A DNA stretch of 64,000 bases from MR-S7 sp000400995 (GCF_045291395.1 NZ_CP152342.1:1798001-1862000), one strand, 5' to 3'. Shown: positions 8,259 to 17,798, counted from the stretch's first letter. The notes: generated by a model not told the origin, from the letters alone. Numbers and translations are program-made.

Positions 8259-8978
8259 TCAAGGGGGTGTGTGATCGGGCGCGAACCTCAATCCCACGCC
8301 AGGTTCGGTGATGATGTAGCGCGGCGAGGAAGCATCGTCGCCCAGCTTCTGACGCAGCTTTCCAACCAGAATGCGCAGGTAGTGTGCATCTTCCTCGTGG
8401 GTGGGGCCCCACATCTCGCGCAGCAATTGAGACTGGGTGATGAGTCGGCCTGGTTGCTGCACAAGCAGCGACAGCAGCGCGAACTCCTTGCGCGTGAGCC
8501 CGACCGGCTGTCCATGCAGCTTGACTTCCCTGTTGGTGACGTCGACTCGCAGGACGCCGTCATCGTAGGCTTGCGCGGTGTCGGCAGGGACGGCGGCGTT
8601 GCGCAGCAGCGCACGCACGCGCGCCATCAGCTCTCCGATCCCGAAGGGTTTGGTGACGTAGTCGTTGGCGCCTGCGTCCAGTAGGGCAACCTTCTCTTCT
8701 TCACCGGAGCGCACGGTGACCACAATGACCGGCACCCGTGACCACTGCCGCAACTCCCGCAAGACGTCCCGGCCGTCGATGTCAGGCAGGCCCAAGTCCA
8801 GCACCACGATGTCCGCGCCCTTGCTGGCGAGCTGGGCGAGGCCTTGCTGGCCGGTCTCCGCCAGCAGGGTGGCATAGCCCTGCGATCGCAGGCTGATGTC
8901 GATGAACTTGCGGATCTGCGGCTCGTCGTCGATGACGAGAACGCGCGGGGCCAGTGTCGAGTCGCGCTCTTGCCTCAT
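8259..8978 (-). CDS. kdpE: KdpE, OmpR-family response regulator of the kdp operon
   Basis: 239 residues: receiver domain (VLVIDDEPQIRKF; phospho-Asp in IVVLDLGLPDIDG; TKPFG lysine) and a winged-helix DNA-binding domain (LTRKEFALLSLLVQQPG, HYLRILVGKLRQKL). It begins 4 bp after the kdpD stop, so the two are co-translated. Phosphorylated by KdpD, KdpE activates kdpABC when potassium is limiting. Candidate binding sites lie upstream of the operon at 17886-17905 and 18001-18020. Confidence 0.95.
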   Translation of the reverse strand: MRQERDSTLAPRVLVIDDEPQIRKFIDISLRSQGYATLLAETGQQGLAQLASKGADIVVLDLGLPDIDGRDVLRELRQWSRVPVIVVTVRSGEEEKVALLDAGANDYVTKPFGIGELMARVRALLRNAAVPADTAQAYDDGVLRVDVTNREVKLHGQPVGLTRKEFALLSLLVQQPGRLITQSQLLREMWGPTHEEDAHYLRILVGKLRQKLGDDASSPRYIITEPGVGLRFAPDHTPP

Positions 8979-8982
8979 GTCT

Positions 8983-11703
8983 TCAACTCCCGGAGGGCGG
9001 CCGTTCGCCCGTGGGCAGGATGATGCGTACTGTGGTTCCGCGGTCGTTGTGGCCCGGCAGGGCTTCGACCTTGCCCATGTGGGCGCCCACGATGCCCTGC
9101 ACGATTGTTAGGCCCAGACCGGTTCCCTGCTTGCCACGATCGCCGCGCTCCACACTGTAGAACATGTCGAAGATCCGGCGCCGCTCGTCGGCAGGGATGC
9201 CTGGTCCCTGGTCGGTGACGTCGATGCGCACCGTGTCGCCCTCTGTCAGCTTGGCCTGCACTTTGACAGGTTCGCCAGTGGGCGAGAACTTGGCAGCATT
9301 CTCCAGGACGTTGAAGATCGCCTGTTCGATCAATGCGGGATGCACGTGGATCAGGCCGATCTGGGGATCGATCTCGCTCTCCATTCTTACATTTGGCTCG
9401 TAACGCTGCAGGCGGCGTGCTGCCGAGCCCACGAGCTCGTCCACTCCGATCCAGTCCCGCTCCAGGGTCAGTCCCTGCTGCCCCAGGCGGGTCATGTCGA
9501 GCAGATTCTGGATGTACCGGTCCAGTCGTTCGCCCTCCACACGGATGGTGTCCAGCAGGCTGCTGCGGTCTTCAGGGCCCATGTCCTTGCCGTACTGGGC
9601 CAGGCTATCGGCGGCCCCGATCATCGAGGCCAGCGGGGACCGCAGGTCGTGCGACACCGAGGACAGAAGCGCTGAACGCAGGCGCTCGGTCTCCCCCGAG
9701 ACGCGGGCGACCTCCAATTCCGAGACCAACCGTGCTCGCAGTGCCGCCTGACCGATGTCCTCCGTCATGCTCTCTGCCAGGCGCCGCTGTTCGAATGAAA
9801 GGCGCCCCATCGCCGATGGGAATCGCAGTCCAACGACCCCGATCGTGTCCTGATCCGAGCGGATCGGCAGGAACCACCAACTGGAATTCGTGAGCGTGTC
9901 GGTGTAGCGGCCGCTGGGTTGACCATGCTGCTGGCTCCAGTCGGCGGCCACCATGTCTTTCTCCGTCAAATCATTGGTTGCGGCAGCAGGTCCGGATTCT
10001 CCGTTGATGCGCAGCCAGGTCTGCGCGCTCAGGGTCGATTGCAGAACGGATGCGCTGGCCGTGATGACCTGTCCAAGGTCGGCAGCCTTGGAGAGCTGCC
10101 GCGCCAGGTTCTGCATGGCCGTCGCATGCGTGTTCGCGGCCCGCAACGACACGACCTGCATGCGCAATCTTGAAGCCAGGCGACCCGCGATCAGCGCCGC
10201 GGCCATGAACAGCAGGACGGTGGCGACGCCCCGTTGCGCGCTGATGAGGAAGGTGAACCGTGGCTCGATGAACAGGAAGTCGTACGCGATGAAGCACAGC
10301 ACCGCAGTAACTACCGCAGCCACCATTCGCGTACGCGAGGCGACGAGCAGCACGGCGATCAGGAATACCGTGGAAAGATCCTCGAGGTCAACGAGCCGCT
10401 CGGCGATGGCGGCCGCCGCGATCGCGCCTAGGGTTGCCAGCACGATCAGCGCAGGTTCCCCTTTGGCCAATCGCTCGCCTGCCAGGTCCTGAAAGCGACG
10501 GCCGCGCTGCCGTGCTTGCGGCGTGCTGACGATCGTCAGTTCGTACCGTGCGCCCCGTTGCAGCAACTGCTGCGTCAGCGTGCGGTTGAAAATGCGGGCG
10601 ATCGGTCGCTCGCGCGTGCGGCCGATCACTATGGAGCGCGCGCCGCGCGCGGCCGCGGCATCCAGCAGGGCTTGAGTGACATCGGTGTTGTGCAATACCT
10701 CGGTTTCGCCGCCCAGGTTGCGCGCCAGAGCAAAAGCCTTGTCGAGTTCCATCTGGCGCTGCTGCTCGACGTGTGCCAGCGAGTGGCGCTGCGCCGCAGA
10801 TCGATCCAGGTCTTCAGCGTGCAGCGCAGCATCGGCGGAGTGTCCTGTGTCCACGGTCACGACTGACCACGGCGCGCCTCGGCGCTCCGCGATGCGCGCG
10901 CCGGCGCGCACCAGGTATTCCGACTGACCCTTGCCGTCAATGGCGATGAGAACGTGGCGCTGGATCGCGATGTCCGCCAGTCCACGGGCGGTGCGCTTTT
11001 CGCGCAGGTCCGTGTCCACGTGTTCGGCCACGGTCTGCATCGCCAGCTCACGCAGCGCCGTGAGATTGGACGGCGAGAAGAAGGCCTGCAGGGCCTGCGC
11101 TGCCTGCTCGGGCAGGTAGACCTTGCCCTGGTTCAGGCGCTCGATCAGCTCGCGCGCCGGCAGATCCACTAGGCGGATATCCCGCAGGCGCTCGAACACC
11201 GCGTCCGGCACCGTCTCGCTGACCCGGATGCCGGTGATCTGGTGCACGACGTCGTTCAGGCTCTCCAGGTGCTGGATGTTCACCGTGGTGTAGACGTCTA
11301 TGCCCGCGTTCAGCAATTCCTCGACGTCCTGCCAGCGGCGCTCATGGCGGCTTCCGGGCGCGTTCCGGTGTGCCAGTTCATCCACCAGGGCAATGGCTGG
11401 CTTGCGGGCCAGCAGGCCATCAAGGTCCATCTCCTCCAGAGTCCGTCCCTGATAGTCGACCTGCTTGCGTGGTAGCTGCGGCAGCCCCTCCAGCATGGCC
11501 TGGGTCTCACTGCGACCATGCGTCTCAATGATGCCGATCACCACATCCATGCCCTGGCGATGGAGCTCGCGGGCACGTGCCAGCATGGCGTAGGTCTTGC
11601 CGACGCCGGGAGCGGCGCCCAAGAAGACGGTAAGCCGGCCCGCAGCCTGGCGCCGCAATTCACCGATCAGCGCGTCGGCTTGCTCCGTGTTATCTGCTCC
11701 CAT
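8983..11703 (-). CDS. kdpD: KdpD, potassium/osmosensing histidine kinase
   Basis: 906 residues with full KdpD architecture: N-terminal KdpD domain with Walker A GAAPGVGKT (29-37), a universal-stress-like domain (HVLIAIDGKGQSEYLVRAGA), four closely spaced membrane helices around residues 400-500, a GAF-like region, then HisKA (SSVSHDLRSPLASMIGA) and HATPase (GPGIPADERRR, GTGLGLTIVQGIVGAH). It is an inner-membrane sensor that phosphorylates KdpE. It follows the PtsN-like gene after a 416-bp spacer that contains an interrupted small reading frame, so it may have its own promoter. Confidence 0.95.
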   Translation of the reverse strand: MGADNTEQADALIGELRRQAAGRLTVFLGAAPGVGKTYAMLARARELHRQGMDVVIGIIETHGRSETQAMLEGLPQLPRKQVDYQGRTLEEMDLDGLLARKPAIALVDELAHRNAPGSRHERRWQDVEELLNAGIDVYTTVNIQHLESLNDVVHQITGIRVSETVPDAVFERLRDIRLVDLPARELIERLNQGKVYLPEQAAQALQAFFSPSNLTALRELAMQTVAEHVDTDLREKRTARGLADIAIQRHVLIAIDGKGQSEYLVRAGARIAERRGAPWSVVTVDTGHSADAALHAEDLDRSAAQRHSLAHVEQQRQMELDKAFALARNLGGETEVLHNTDVTQALLDAAAARGARSIVIGRTRERPIARIFNRTLTQQLLQRGARYELTIVSTPQARQRGRRFQDLAGERLAKGEPALIVLATLGAIAAAAIAERLVDLEDLSTVFLIAVLLVASRTRMVAAVVTAVLCFIAYDFLFIEPRFTFLISAQRGVATVLLFMAAALIAGRLASRLRMQVVSLRAANTHATAMQNLARQLSKAADLGQVITASASVLQSTLSAQTWLRINGESGPAAATNDLTEKDMVAADWSQQHGQPSGRYTDTLTNSSWWFLPIRSDQDTIGVVGLRFPSAMGRLSFEQRRLAESMTEDIGQAALRARLVSELEVARVSGETERLRSALLSSVSHDLRSPLASMIGAADSLAQYGKDMGPEDRSSLLDTIRVEGERLDRYIQNLLDMTRLGQQGLTLERDWIGVDELVGSAARRLQRYEPNVRMESEIDPQIGLIHVHPALIEQAIFNVLENAAKFSPTGEPVKVQAKLTEGDTVRIDVTDQGPGIPADERRRIFDMFYSVERGDRGKQGTGLGLTIVQGIVGAHMGKVEALPGHNDRGTTVRIILPTGERPPSGS

Positions 11704-11772
11704 GGCTTTCTGTCCCCGTTGTTGGTGATGATGGTGATCGGCAGAAAGGCCCTATGCATCAGCAGGACCGTC

Positions 11773-12054
11773 TCAAAGGTAGCGCGCCGCATACAGGGCC
11801 AACTGCTCGGCCGAAGGCGTCAACTGGAAAAGGATAGCGACCCTGCGATTGGCACCCTTGCCCAAGTAGAGCGCCAAGTCCACGGCGCGCGTGCCCTAGA
11901 CCGCGATGCGAAGGGGCGTGCGTAGGCTGGAGCAAAACAGACGTATGGCTGCTCGCCCAACGTCGTTGGCCGGAAACGAGGAGGACGCTTGCTGGCAGGC
12001 AGGGCAGCAGTACAGCACCAACTCGATGCTCGTGCTGCTACAGATCGCACTCAT
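11773..12054 (-). pseudogene. Small reading frame interrupted by one in-frame TAG, upstream of kdpD
   Basis: The spacer between the PtsN-like gene and kdpD holds a minus-strand frame of 52 codons (starting MSAICSSTSIELVLYCCPAC, with a CCPAC cluster) that stops at TAG 11896-11898. The same frame then stays open for 40 codons with plausible sequence (DLALYLGKGANRRVAILFQL, then TPSAEQLALYAARYL) and stops at 11773. Third-position GC is high on both sides, so both look coding. Either a gene was broken by a point mutation or two tiny genes abut. I recognise no family. Confidence 0.35.
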
Positions 12055-12119
12055 GAACAAGGCTACTCCCCGGACATCCGGAGCGGCGGGTACAGCGCTA
12101 CCGCAGGACGCTGCACGCT

Positions 12120-12575
12120 TCAAAGCGGCCAACGTTCGAAAGTTTCTTTGACCTGGATTTCGCCCTGGCACCCTTGCAACGCCTTTCTGAATTGCTGATC
12201 CGAGAACAGGGACGCCAGATGGGCCAGGACGTCCAGGTGGTCTTGGGTCGCCGGCGACGGCACCATCAGAGCCACGACGTTCGACACGGGTTGGTTGTCC
12301 GGAGTGTCGAATGCCAGCGCGGGCGCAGGGCGTACATAGACGAGGCGGATGCGATCCAGCTCTCTGATCTGCGCATGCGGAATGGCCACACCGTGGCCGA
12401 GCGCGGTCGAGCCCGCGAGTTCGCGACGCTGCAGGGATGACGCCACGGAGTCGGCTGGCACCCCATGCGCCGTCTCCATATGCTTGCCGATCATCTCGAA
12501 CAACTGCAGTTTGCTTGTCGCGTGGACATCCAGAAGGATGTCCCTGACCGCCAAGTACTGGCTCAGTACGCTCAT
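12120..12575 (-). CDS. PtsN-like EIIA (PTS fructose/nitrogen type) inside the kdp operon
   Basis: 151 residues forming a complete PTS EIIA type-2 domain. The phosphorylatable histidine is His67 in GHGVAIPHAQI, preceded by SLQRRELAGSTALG as in PtsN. There are no EIIB or EIIC domains. In E. coli, dephosphorylated EIIA-Ntr binds KdpD and stimulates kdp expression; finding an EIIA gene between kdpC and kdpD therefore suggests a dedicated regulator of this KdpD. It starts 12 bp after kdpC ends and is probably co-transcribed. Whether the chromosome also has a standard ptsN cannot be seen. Confidence 0.85.
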   Translation of the reverse strand: MSVLSQYLAVRDILLDVHATSKLQLFEMIGKHMETAHGVPADSVASSLQRRELAGSTALGHGVAIPHAQIRELDRIRLVYVRPAPALAFDTPDNQPVSNVVALMVPSPATQDHLDVLAHLASLFSDQQFRKALQGCQGEIQVKETFERWPL

Positions 12576-12587
12576 CCGGGTTGTCTC

Positions 12588-13277
12588 TCATTGGCTTGCA
12601 GCCGGTTTGGCTGCAGTGGCGGGTTGCGGCGCGGCCGCCAGTGCGTCTAGGGCCAGGTTCAGGGTCAGGACGTTGACGCGTGGGCTGCCCAGCACGCCGA
12701 ACTGCCGGTCCTGCGTGTGCTCCGCAACGACTTTTTGCACGACTTCGGAGCCGAGGCCCCGTACGCGCGCCACGCGTGCGATCTGGATCGCCGCCCCCTC
12801 CGGACTGACGTGCGGGTCGATGCCCCCGCCGGACTGGGTGAAGAGATCTCCGGGCACGGTCGAGGGATCGACGCCTTCGCGCTGAGCCACGGCCGCACGC
12901 GCTTCCTCCAGGCGCTTGCGCAGATCCGGGTTGGTCCGCGCCTGGTTGCTGCCGGCCAGCGCCATAGGGTTGTAGCCGGCCGCCGAGGGACGCGGTTGGA
13001 AGTACCTGTCGCTCGCAAAAGGCTGGGACACCAGTTCGGAGCCGATCACCTTGCCAGCCTGCTCGATCACACTGCCGTTGGCCGTGCGCGGGAACAGCGC
13101 CTGCCCGAGACCGACACCGGCGAGCGAGTAGAGAAATCCGAAGCCGGCCAGCGACAGGATCGTCAGCCCGATGGCGCCGCGCCAGGCGCCCCGGTCCACC
13201 AACGGGGGAGTGGCTGCGCCGGAATTGCGCGCGTTGGCGGCCAGGGATGCAATCATGGTCATGGAAGAACTCCTCAC
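12588..13277 (-). CDS. kdpC: KdpC, K+-transporting ATPase subunit
   Basis: 229 residues with one N-terminal membrane helix (AIGLTILSLAGFGFLYSLAG) and the periplasmic KdpC domain: GSELVSQPFASDRYFQPRPSA, NPDLRKRLEEARA, DLFTQSGGGIDPHVSPEGA, and QDRQFGVLGSPRVNVLTLNL. A tail of about 15 residues rich in Ala/Pro follows. The start overlaps the kdpB stop as ATGA. KdpC is a single-span subunit that raises potassium affinity of the KdpFABC complex. Confidence 0.95.
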   Translation of the reverse strand: MRSSSMTMIASLAANARNSGAATPPLVDRGAWRGAIGLTILSLAGFGFLYSLAGVGLGQALFPRTANGSVIEQAGKVIGSELVSQPFASDRYFQPRPSAAGYNPMALAGSNQARTNPDLRKRLEEARAAVAQREGVDPSTVPGDLFTQSGGGIDPHVSPEGAAIQIARVARVRGLGSEVVQKVVAEHTQDRQFGVLGSPRVNVLTLNLALDALAAAPQPATAAKPAASQ

Positions 13278-15298
13278 AGGTTGAACAGGGCCGCCAACAC
13301 GACGTCGATCAGCTTGATCGCGAGGAAAGGCAGCAGGATGCCACCCACGCCGTAGATCAGCATGTTGTTGCGCAGCAGGTGGGTCGCGCTGGCGGGCTTG
13401 AAGCGCACGCCGCGCAGCGCCAGCGGGATCAGCGCCGGGATGACGATCGCGTTGAAAATCAGCGCCGACAGCACCGCGCTCGACGGGCTCGACAGGTTCA
13501 TGACGTTCAGCGCCGCCATCGACGGGATCGCAGCGGCAAACAGCGCCGGCAGGATGGCGAAGTACTTGGAGACGTCGTTGGCCAGCGAGAAGGTGGTCAG
13601 CGCACCGCGCGTGATCAGTTGCTGCTTGCCGATCTCAACGATCGCCAGCAGCTTGGCCGGGTCGGAGTCAAGATCGACCATGTTGCCGGCCTCCTTAGCC
13701 GCCTGCGTGCCGGAGTTCATCGCCAGGCCCACGTCGGCCTGGGCCAGCGCCGGTGCGTCGTTGGTACCGTCGCCGACCATGGCCACCAGGCGCCCGCCAG
13801 CCTGCTCGGCGCGGATGCGCGCAAGCTTGTCTTCGGGCTTGGCTTCGGCGATGTAGTCGTCCACGCCGGCATCGGCGGCGATGCTGGCTGCCGTGAGCTT
13901 GTTGTCGCCGGTGATCATCACTGTCTTCACGCCCATCTCGCGCAAGCGTGCAAAACGCTCCTTGATGCCCCGCTTGATGACGTCGGAAAGCTCGATCACG
14001 CCGAGGATGTGGCGGCCGTCGCTCACCACCAGCGGCGTCGCGCCCTTGCGCGCCACGGCGTCCACGCGCGCCTGCAGCTCTGCAGGCACCCGCCCGTCGA
14101 GCGCCTTGACATGGCTGCTGATGGCATCGATGGCGCCCTTGCGGATCACGCGTCCGCCCGGCAGGTCCACGCCGGACATGCGTGTTTGCGCAGTGAAGGG
14201 GACGAAGTGCGCGTGCTCTGGATCGACGAGTTTCTCGCCTTTTTCGCGGGCAAGCTTCACGATGGATTTGCCTTCGGGCGTCGGGTCGGCCAGCGAGGCC
14301 AGCAGGGCAGCCTGGCGCAACTGCGAGGCATCCACGCTGGCCAGTGCATGGAAGGCGGTTGCCTGGCGGTCGCCGTAGGTGATGGTGCCCGTCTTGTCCA
14401 GCAGCAGCACGTCCACGTCGCCGGCCACCTCCACGGCCTTGCCCGACTTGGCCAGCACGTTGGCCTGCAGTGCGCGGTTCATGCCGGCAATGCCGATGGC
14501 CGGCAGCAGGCCGCCGATGGTGGTCGGGATCAGGCACACCAGCAGCGCCACCAGCAACACGACGTTGACCTGCACGTCCACGAAGCCGCCGATGAAGGGC
14601 AACGTGACGACCACGATGAGGAAGGTCAGCGTCATCACCGCGAGCACGATGCCCAGGGCGATTTCGTTGGGCGTCTTCTGGCGGTTGGATCCTTCAACCA
14701 GCGCGATCATGCGGTCCAGGAAGCTGTTGCCCGGTTCGGCCGTGACACGTACGACGATGCGGTCGGAAAGCACCTTGGTGCCGCCGATCACGCCGGAACG
14801 GTCGGTACCGGCTTCGCGCAGCACGGGAGCCGATTCACCTGTGACTGCGGCCTCGTTGATGGTCGCCAGACCCTCGACGATCTCGCCGTCGGCGGGAATC
14901 AGCTGGCCTTCTTCCACCACGACGCGGTCGTCCGGGCGCAGTTCCGCGGCGGGGACGCTGGTCTCGCGCCCCGACTTGTCCAGGCGGCGCGCCACGAGGT
15001 CTTTGCGCGCGCGGCGCAGGGATGCCGCCTGACCTCGCCCGCGCGCCTCGGCCACGGATTCAGCGAAGTTCGCGAACACGACGGTGATGAGCAGGATGAT
15101 GGTTACCGCCCAGCCGAAGCCCGTGCGGGTCCAGCCCGCGAAGGTCGCCGCGGCGGTGACCAGCGTGCCGAGCCACACCACCGCCATCACCGGATTCTTG
15201 ATAGCGTGTTGGGGCGCCAGCTTCTTGAAGGATTCGATGAGCGCGGGCAGCAGGCCCCGGTCCGCGTCCACCGGTGTTTGAGTGTGTGTGGTGGTCAT
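13274..15298 (-). CDS. kdpB: KdpB, P-type ATPase catalytic subunit
   Basis: 674 residues, full length. Visible P-type landmarks are TGES (VTGESAPVL), phosphorylation motif DKTGTITYG, MITGDNKLTA, and hinge MVGDGTNDAPALAQADVGLAM. About seven membrane helices frame these. It hydrolyses ATP to drive potassium uptake through KdpA. It overlaps kdpC by four bases and lies 13 bp downstream of kdpA. A long antisense frame across this gene is only a GC-rich shadow. Confidence 0.97.
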   Translation of the reverse strand: MTTTHTQTPVDADRGLLPALIESFKKLAPQHAIKNPVMAVVWLGTLVTAAATFAGWTRTGFGWAVTIILLITVVFANFAESVAEARGRGQAASLRRARKDLVARRLDKSGRETSVPAAELRPDDRVVVEEGQLIPADGEIVEGLATINEAAVTGESAPVLREAGTDRSGVIGGTKVLSDRIVVRVTAEPGNSFLDRMIALVEGSNRQKTPNEIALGIVLAVMTLTFLIVVVTLPFIGGFVDVQVNVVLLVALLVCLIPTTIGGLLPAIGIAGMNRALQANVLAKSGKAVEVAGDVDVLLLDKTGTITYGDRQATAFHALASVDASQLRQAALLASLADPTPEGKSIVKLAREKGEKLVDPEHAHFVPFTAQTRMSGVDLPGGRVIRKGAIDAISSHVKALDGRVPAELQARVDAVARKGATPLVVSDGRHILGVIELSDVIKRGIKERFARLREMGVKTVMITGDNKLTAASIAADAGVDDYIAEAKPEDKLARIRAEQAGGRLVAMVGDGTNDAPALAQADVGLAMNSGTQAAKEAGNMVDLDSDPAKLLAIVEIGKQQLITRGALTTFSLANDVSKYFAILPALFAAAIPSMAALNVMNLSSPSSAVLSALIFNAIVIPALIPLALRGVRFKPASATHLLRNNMLIYGVGGILLPFLAIKLIDVVLAALFNL

Positions 15299-15311
15299 GT
15301 GAGACTCCCTT

Positions 15312-17036
15312 TCAGCGGGCGAGCAGTTGCGTCAGCGCGAGGTGGTCGGCGATGGGCCCCAGGACCAGCACCGGCATGAACTGCAGCAGCGTGAGGATGA
15401 TGACGATGCCGATCAGCGTCAGCGCGAAGGTCGGCGTTTCGACATGGAGCGTGCCCGAGCCCTCGGGGGCGCGGCGTTTGGCTGCCAGCATCGTGGCGAT
15501 GGCCAGCGGAATCACCAGGGCGGGAAAGCGACCGGCGGCCAGCACGATGGCGCAACTGACGTTCCACCACATCGTGGCGTCACCCAGCCCCTCGAAGCCG
15601 GAGCCGTTGTTGGCAAACGCTGAGACGTACTCGTAGAACACCTGGCTGATGCCATGGAAGCCCGGGTTCGAATTACCCGTGAGGCTGGGCACCGCCAGCG
15701 TCACTGCAGTGAAGCCGAGGATGACCAGCGGCTGCAGCAGCACCAGGATGGCCAGCAGCTTTACCTCAGGCCCTTCGATCTTGCGGCCGAACAGCTCCGG
15801 CGTGCGGCCGGTCATCAGTCCGGCCAGGAAGACAGACAGCAGCAGATAGACGATGAACTGCTGCAGCCCGCAGCCTACGCCGCCCCAGATGGAATTGATC
15901 AGCATATTGACCATCGACACCATGCCGGTCAGCGGCGCGGTGGAGTCCAGCATCGAGTTGACTGAACCGTTGTTCACCTGGGTGGTCACGGATGCCCACA
16001 GGGCGGAGGCGTCGGCACCGAGCCGGACTTCCTTGCCCTCCATCAGGGCGATGTCGGTGGCCGTGGCGGAATGGCCCTCCGACCACAGGGACAGACCTAC
16101 GGACACCACGGACATGGCCAGCATCGTGCCGAACACCATTGCGCCGAACTTGCGGCGTCCCGTGAACGGCGCGATCATGAAGATGATGCTCACCGGAATC
16201 AGGCAGATCGCCAGGGTTTCCAGGAAGTTCGACAGGGGCGTGGGATTCTCCAGCGGTACGGCGCTGTTGGGGCCATACCAGCCGCCGCCATTGCTGCCGA
16301 GCTGCTTGATGGCGACCATGGGCGCGACCGGGCCCAGCGGAATCTTCTGTTCCTTGAATTCGGCTGTGGCCTCAACGGGTGTTGCCACATGACTGGCAGC
16401 CAGCGTTGCCGGAACGCCTTGCCAGGTCAGAAGCACCGACCACACCAGGCACAGCGGCAGCACGATGCGCAGCGTTGCGCGGACCACGTCGGCCCAGTAG
16501 TTGCCGACATCGACCGCTTCCACCGGTGTAGCCGTCACGCCTTCACCGCGTTCCATGGCCTGGCGGCCGCCTAAGAGGCCGCGCAGGGTGGCCGCCACTA
16601 TTGCCAGCCCCATCACGGGCGTAATGACCTGCAGTCCAACGATGCCCGTCATCTGCGACAGGTAGGACAGCTGTGCCTGGCCGGAGTAATGCTGCTGGTT
16701 GGTGTTCGTCAGGAACGACACCATGGTGTGCAGCGCGAGGTCCCAGCTCATGTTGGGTACGCCATCGGGGTTGAGCGGGAGCCAGGCCTGGGTCATGAAG
16801 ATGATCCAGACCACGATGGCCAGCAGCAGGTTGGACAGCAGGAAGGCACCGGCGTAGCCGCGCCAGCTCATGCCCGCATGGGGGCGCGTGCCCAGCGCAG
16901 CGTAGATCGGGCTTTCGATCCAGCCGAACAGCGTGTCGCCGCGCATCGGCGCGCCGCGCATGACCGCGGCCAGATAGCGCCCTAACGGCCAGCCAAGCGC
17001 GATAAGCAGAATGAGAAGCAGAAGAGACTCAGCCAT
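15312..17036 (-). CDS. kdpA: KdpA, potassium-selective channel subunit
   Basis: 574 residues, about ten membrane helices, with selectivity-filter segments including TNTNQQHYSG, GSNGGGWYGPNSAVPLENPT and AFANNGSGFEGL. It is the potassium pathway of the KdpFABC complex in the inner membrane. No kdpF-like peptide was found in the 57 bp between this gene and the upstream porin-like gene; that short stretch only encodes an unrelated frame ending inside kdpA. Confidence 0.97.
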   Translation of the reverse strand: MAESLLLLILLIALGWPLGRYLAAVMRGAPMRGDTLFGWIESPIYAALGTRPHAGMSWRGYAGAFLLSNLLLAIVVWIIFMTQAWLPLNPDGVPNMSWDLALHTMVSFLTNTNQQHYSGQAQLSYLSQMTGIVGLQVITPVMGLAIVAATLRGLLGGRQAMERGEGVTATPVEAVDVGNYWADVVRATLRIVLPLCLVWSVLLTWQGVPATLAASHVATPVEATAEFKEQKIPLGPVAPMVAIKQLGSNGGGWYGPNSAVPLENPTPLSNFLETLAICLIPVSIIFMIAPFTGRRKFGAMVFGTMLAMSVVSVGLSLWSEGHSATATDIALMEGKEVRLGADASALWASVTTQVNNGSVNSMLDSTAPLTGMVSMVNMLINSIWGGVGCGLQQFIVYLLLSVFLAGLMTGRTPELFGRKIEGPEVKLLAILVLLQPLVILGFTAVTLAVPSLTGNSNPGFHGISQVFYEYVSAFANNGSGFEGLGDATMWWNVSCAIVLAAGRFPALVIPLAIATMLAAKRRAPEGSGTLHVETPTFALTLIGIVIILTLLQFMPVLVLGPIADHLALTQLLAR

Positions 17037-17093
17037 GGTGTAGAACTCCGTGGATGCCGTTAAGACAAGGGGTCAGGACCATCGTCGGCCCCA

Positions 17094-17798
17094 TCAGAAA
17101 GAGGCCTGCAGCGCCAGCTCCGCGCGCGTGCCCGCCATGCCGGGGAACAGCCGCTTGGCCACCGAGTCGGTGCCGTGCAGCGTCAGGCGTGCCTCGAACG
17201 GCGCCTTGAAGGCCCACACGACGCCGACCGAGCCATGCGTGTAGCTGTCCGCGTAGGCGCTGTCGAGGATGTAGCGGGCCAGCGTTCCCTCCATCCGCCA
17301 CTGGTCGTTGATCGGGTAGCGCGCACCGACCAGCGCGTAGGTGCCGCTGGTTTTGCTGGCCATCGCGTTCGTGGAGTGCCCCACGGCGAGCCAGTAGTTG
17401 TCGCGCCAGGTGACGGCGGCGTTGACCTCGTTCCAGTTCAGGCCGACGTCCGAACCGGGGTACTGGTAGCGCAGGTAGTAGACGTCCAGGGCCCAGTCCT
17501 CCGCGAGCTTGCCGCTCCAGCCCAGCGCGATGTCGAATTCGCTGGTGGCGCCGTTGTCCGGCTTGAACTTGACGTTGGATCCCCACACGGAAGCGTATAG
17601 GCCCGACTCGTGGGTGTACTTGAGGCCGCCCTGGATGGCCGGCTTCTCGCGCGTCTGCGAAGTGCCTCTCCACACGTAGTCCGAGGTGAGGCCCACATTG
17701 CCGGTGAATTGCGCGGCCGCTGTCGAGGGCAGCGCGGCCATTGCCGCGACGCCCGCTGCGGCGAAACCTGCCCTGAATTTGAATTGCCCGAGGCGCAT
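17094..17798 (-). CDS. TorF/Gcw_chp-family putative outer-membrane porin, first gene of kdp operon
   Basis: 234 residues from the ATG at 17798 (an upstream ATG at 17867 adds 23 unlikely residues). Signal peptide MRLGQFKFRAGFAAAGVAAM..TAAAQ, then the family start FTGNVGLTSDYVWRGTSQT, and alternating beta-strand sequence ending in an aromatic (LALQASF) as expected of an outer-membrane barrel. The function is poorly known; annotated as TorF-family putative porin (TIGR02001). It is the first gene before kdpA, 57 bp apart, so it may provide outer-membrane passage for potassium or be a co-regulated stress protein. That is inference from position. Confidence 0.85.
   Translation of the reverse strand: MRLGQFKFRAGFAAAGVAAMAALPSTAAAQFTGNVGLTSDYVWRGTSQTREKPAIQGGLKYTHESGLYASVWGSNVKFKPDNGATSEFDIALGWSGKLAEDWALDVYYLRYQYPGSDVGLNWNEVNAAVTWRDNYWLAVGHSTNAMASKTSGTYALVGARYPINDQWRMEGTLARYILDSAYADSYTHGSVGVVWAFKAPFEARLTLHGTDSVAKRLFPGMAGTRAELALQASF

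Noticed and set aside
13247..15379. Long plus-strand open frame antisense to kdpB
   Set aside because: Low-complexity Gln/Arg/His-rich sequence typical of GC-rich antisense shadow; kdpB is unmistakable.
17037..17093. Possible kdpF between the porin-like gene and kdpA
   Set aside because: The only frame there is a continuation from inside the porin gene and lacks the hydrophobic kdpF pattern.
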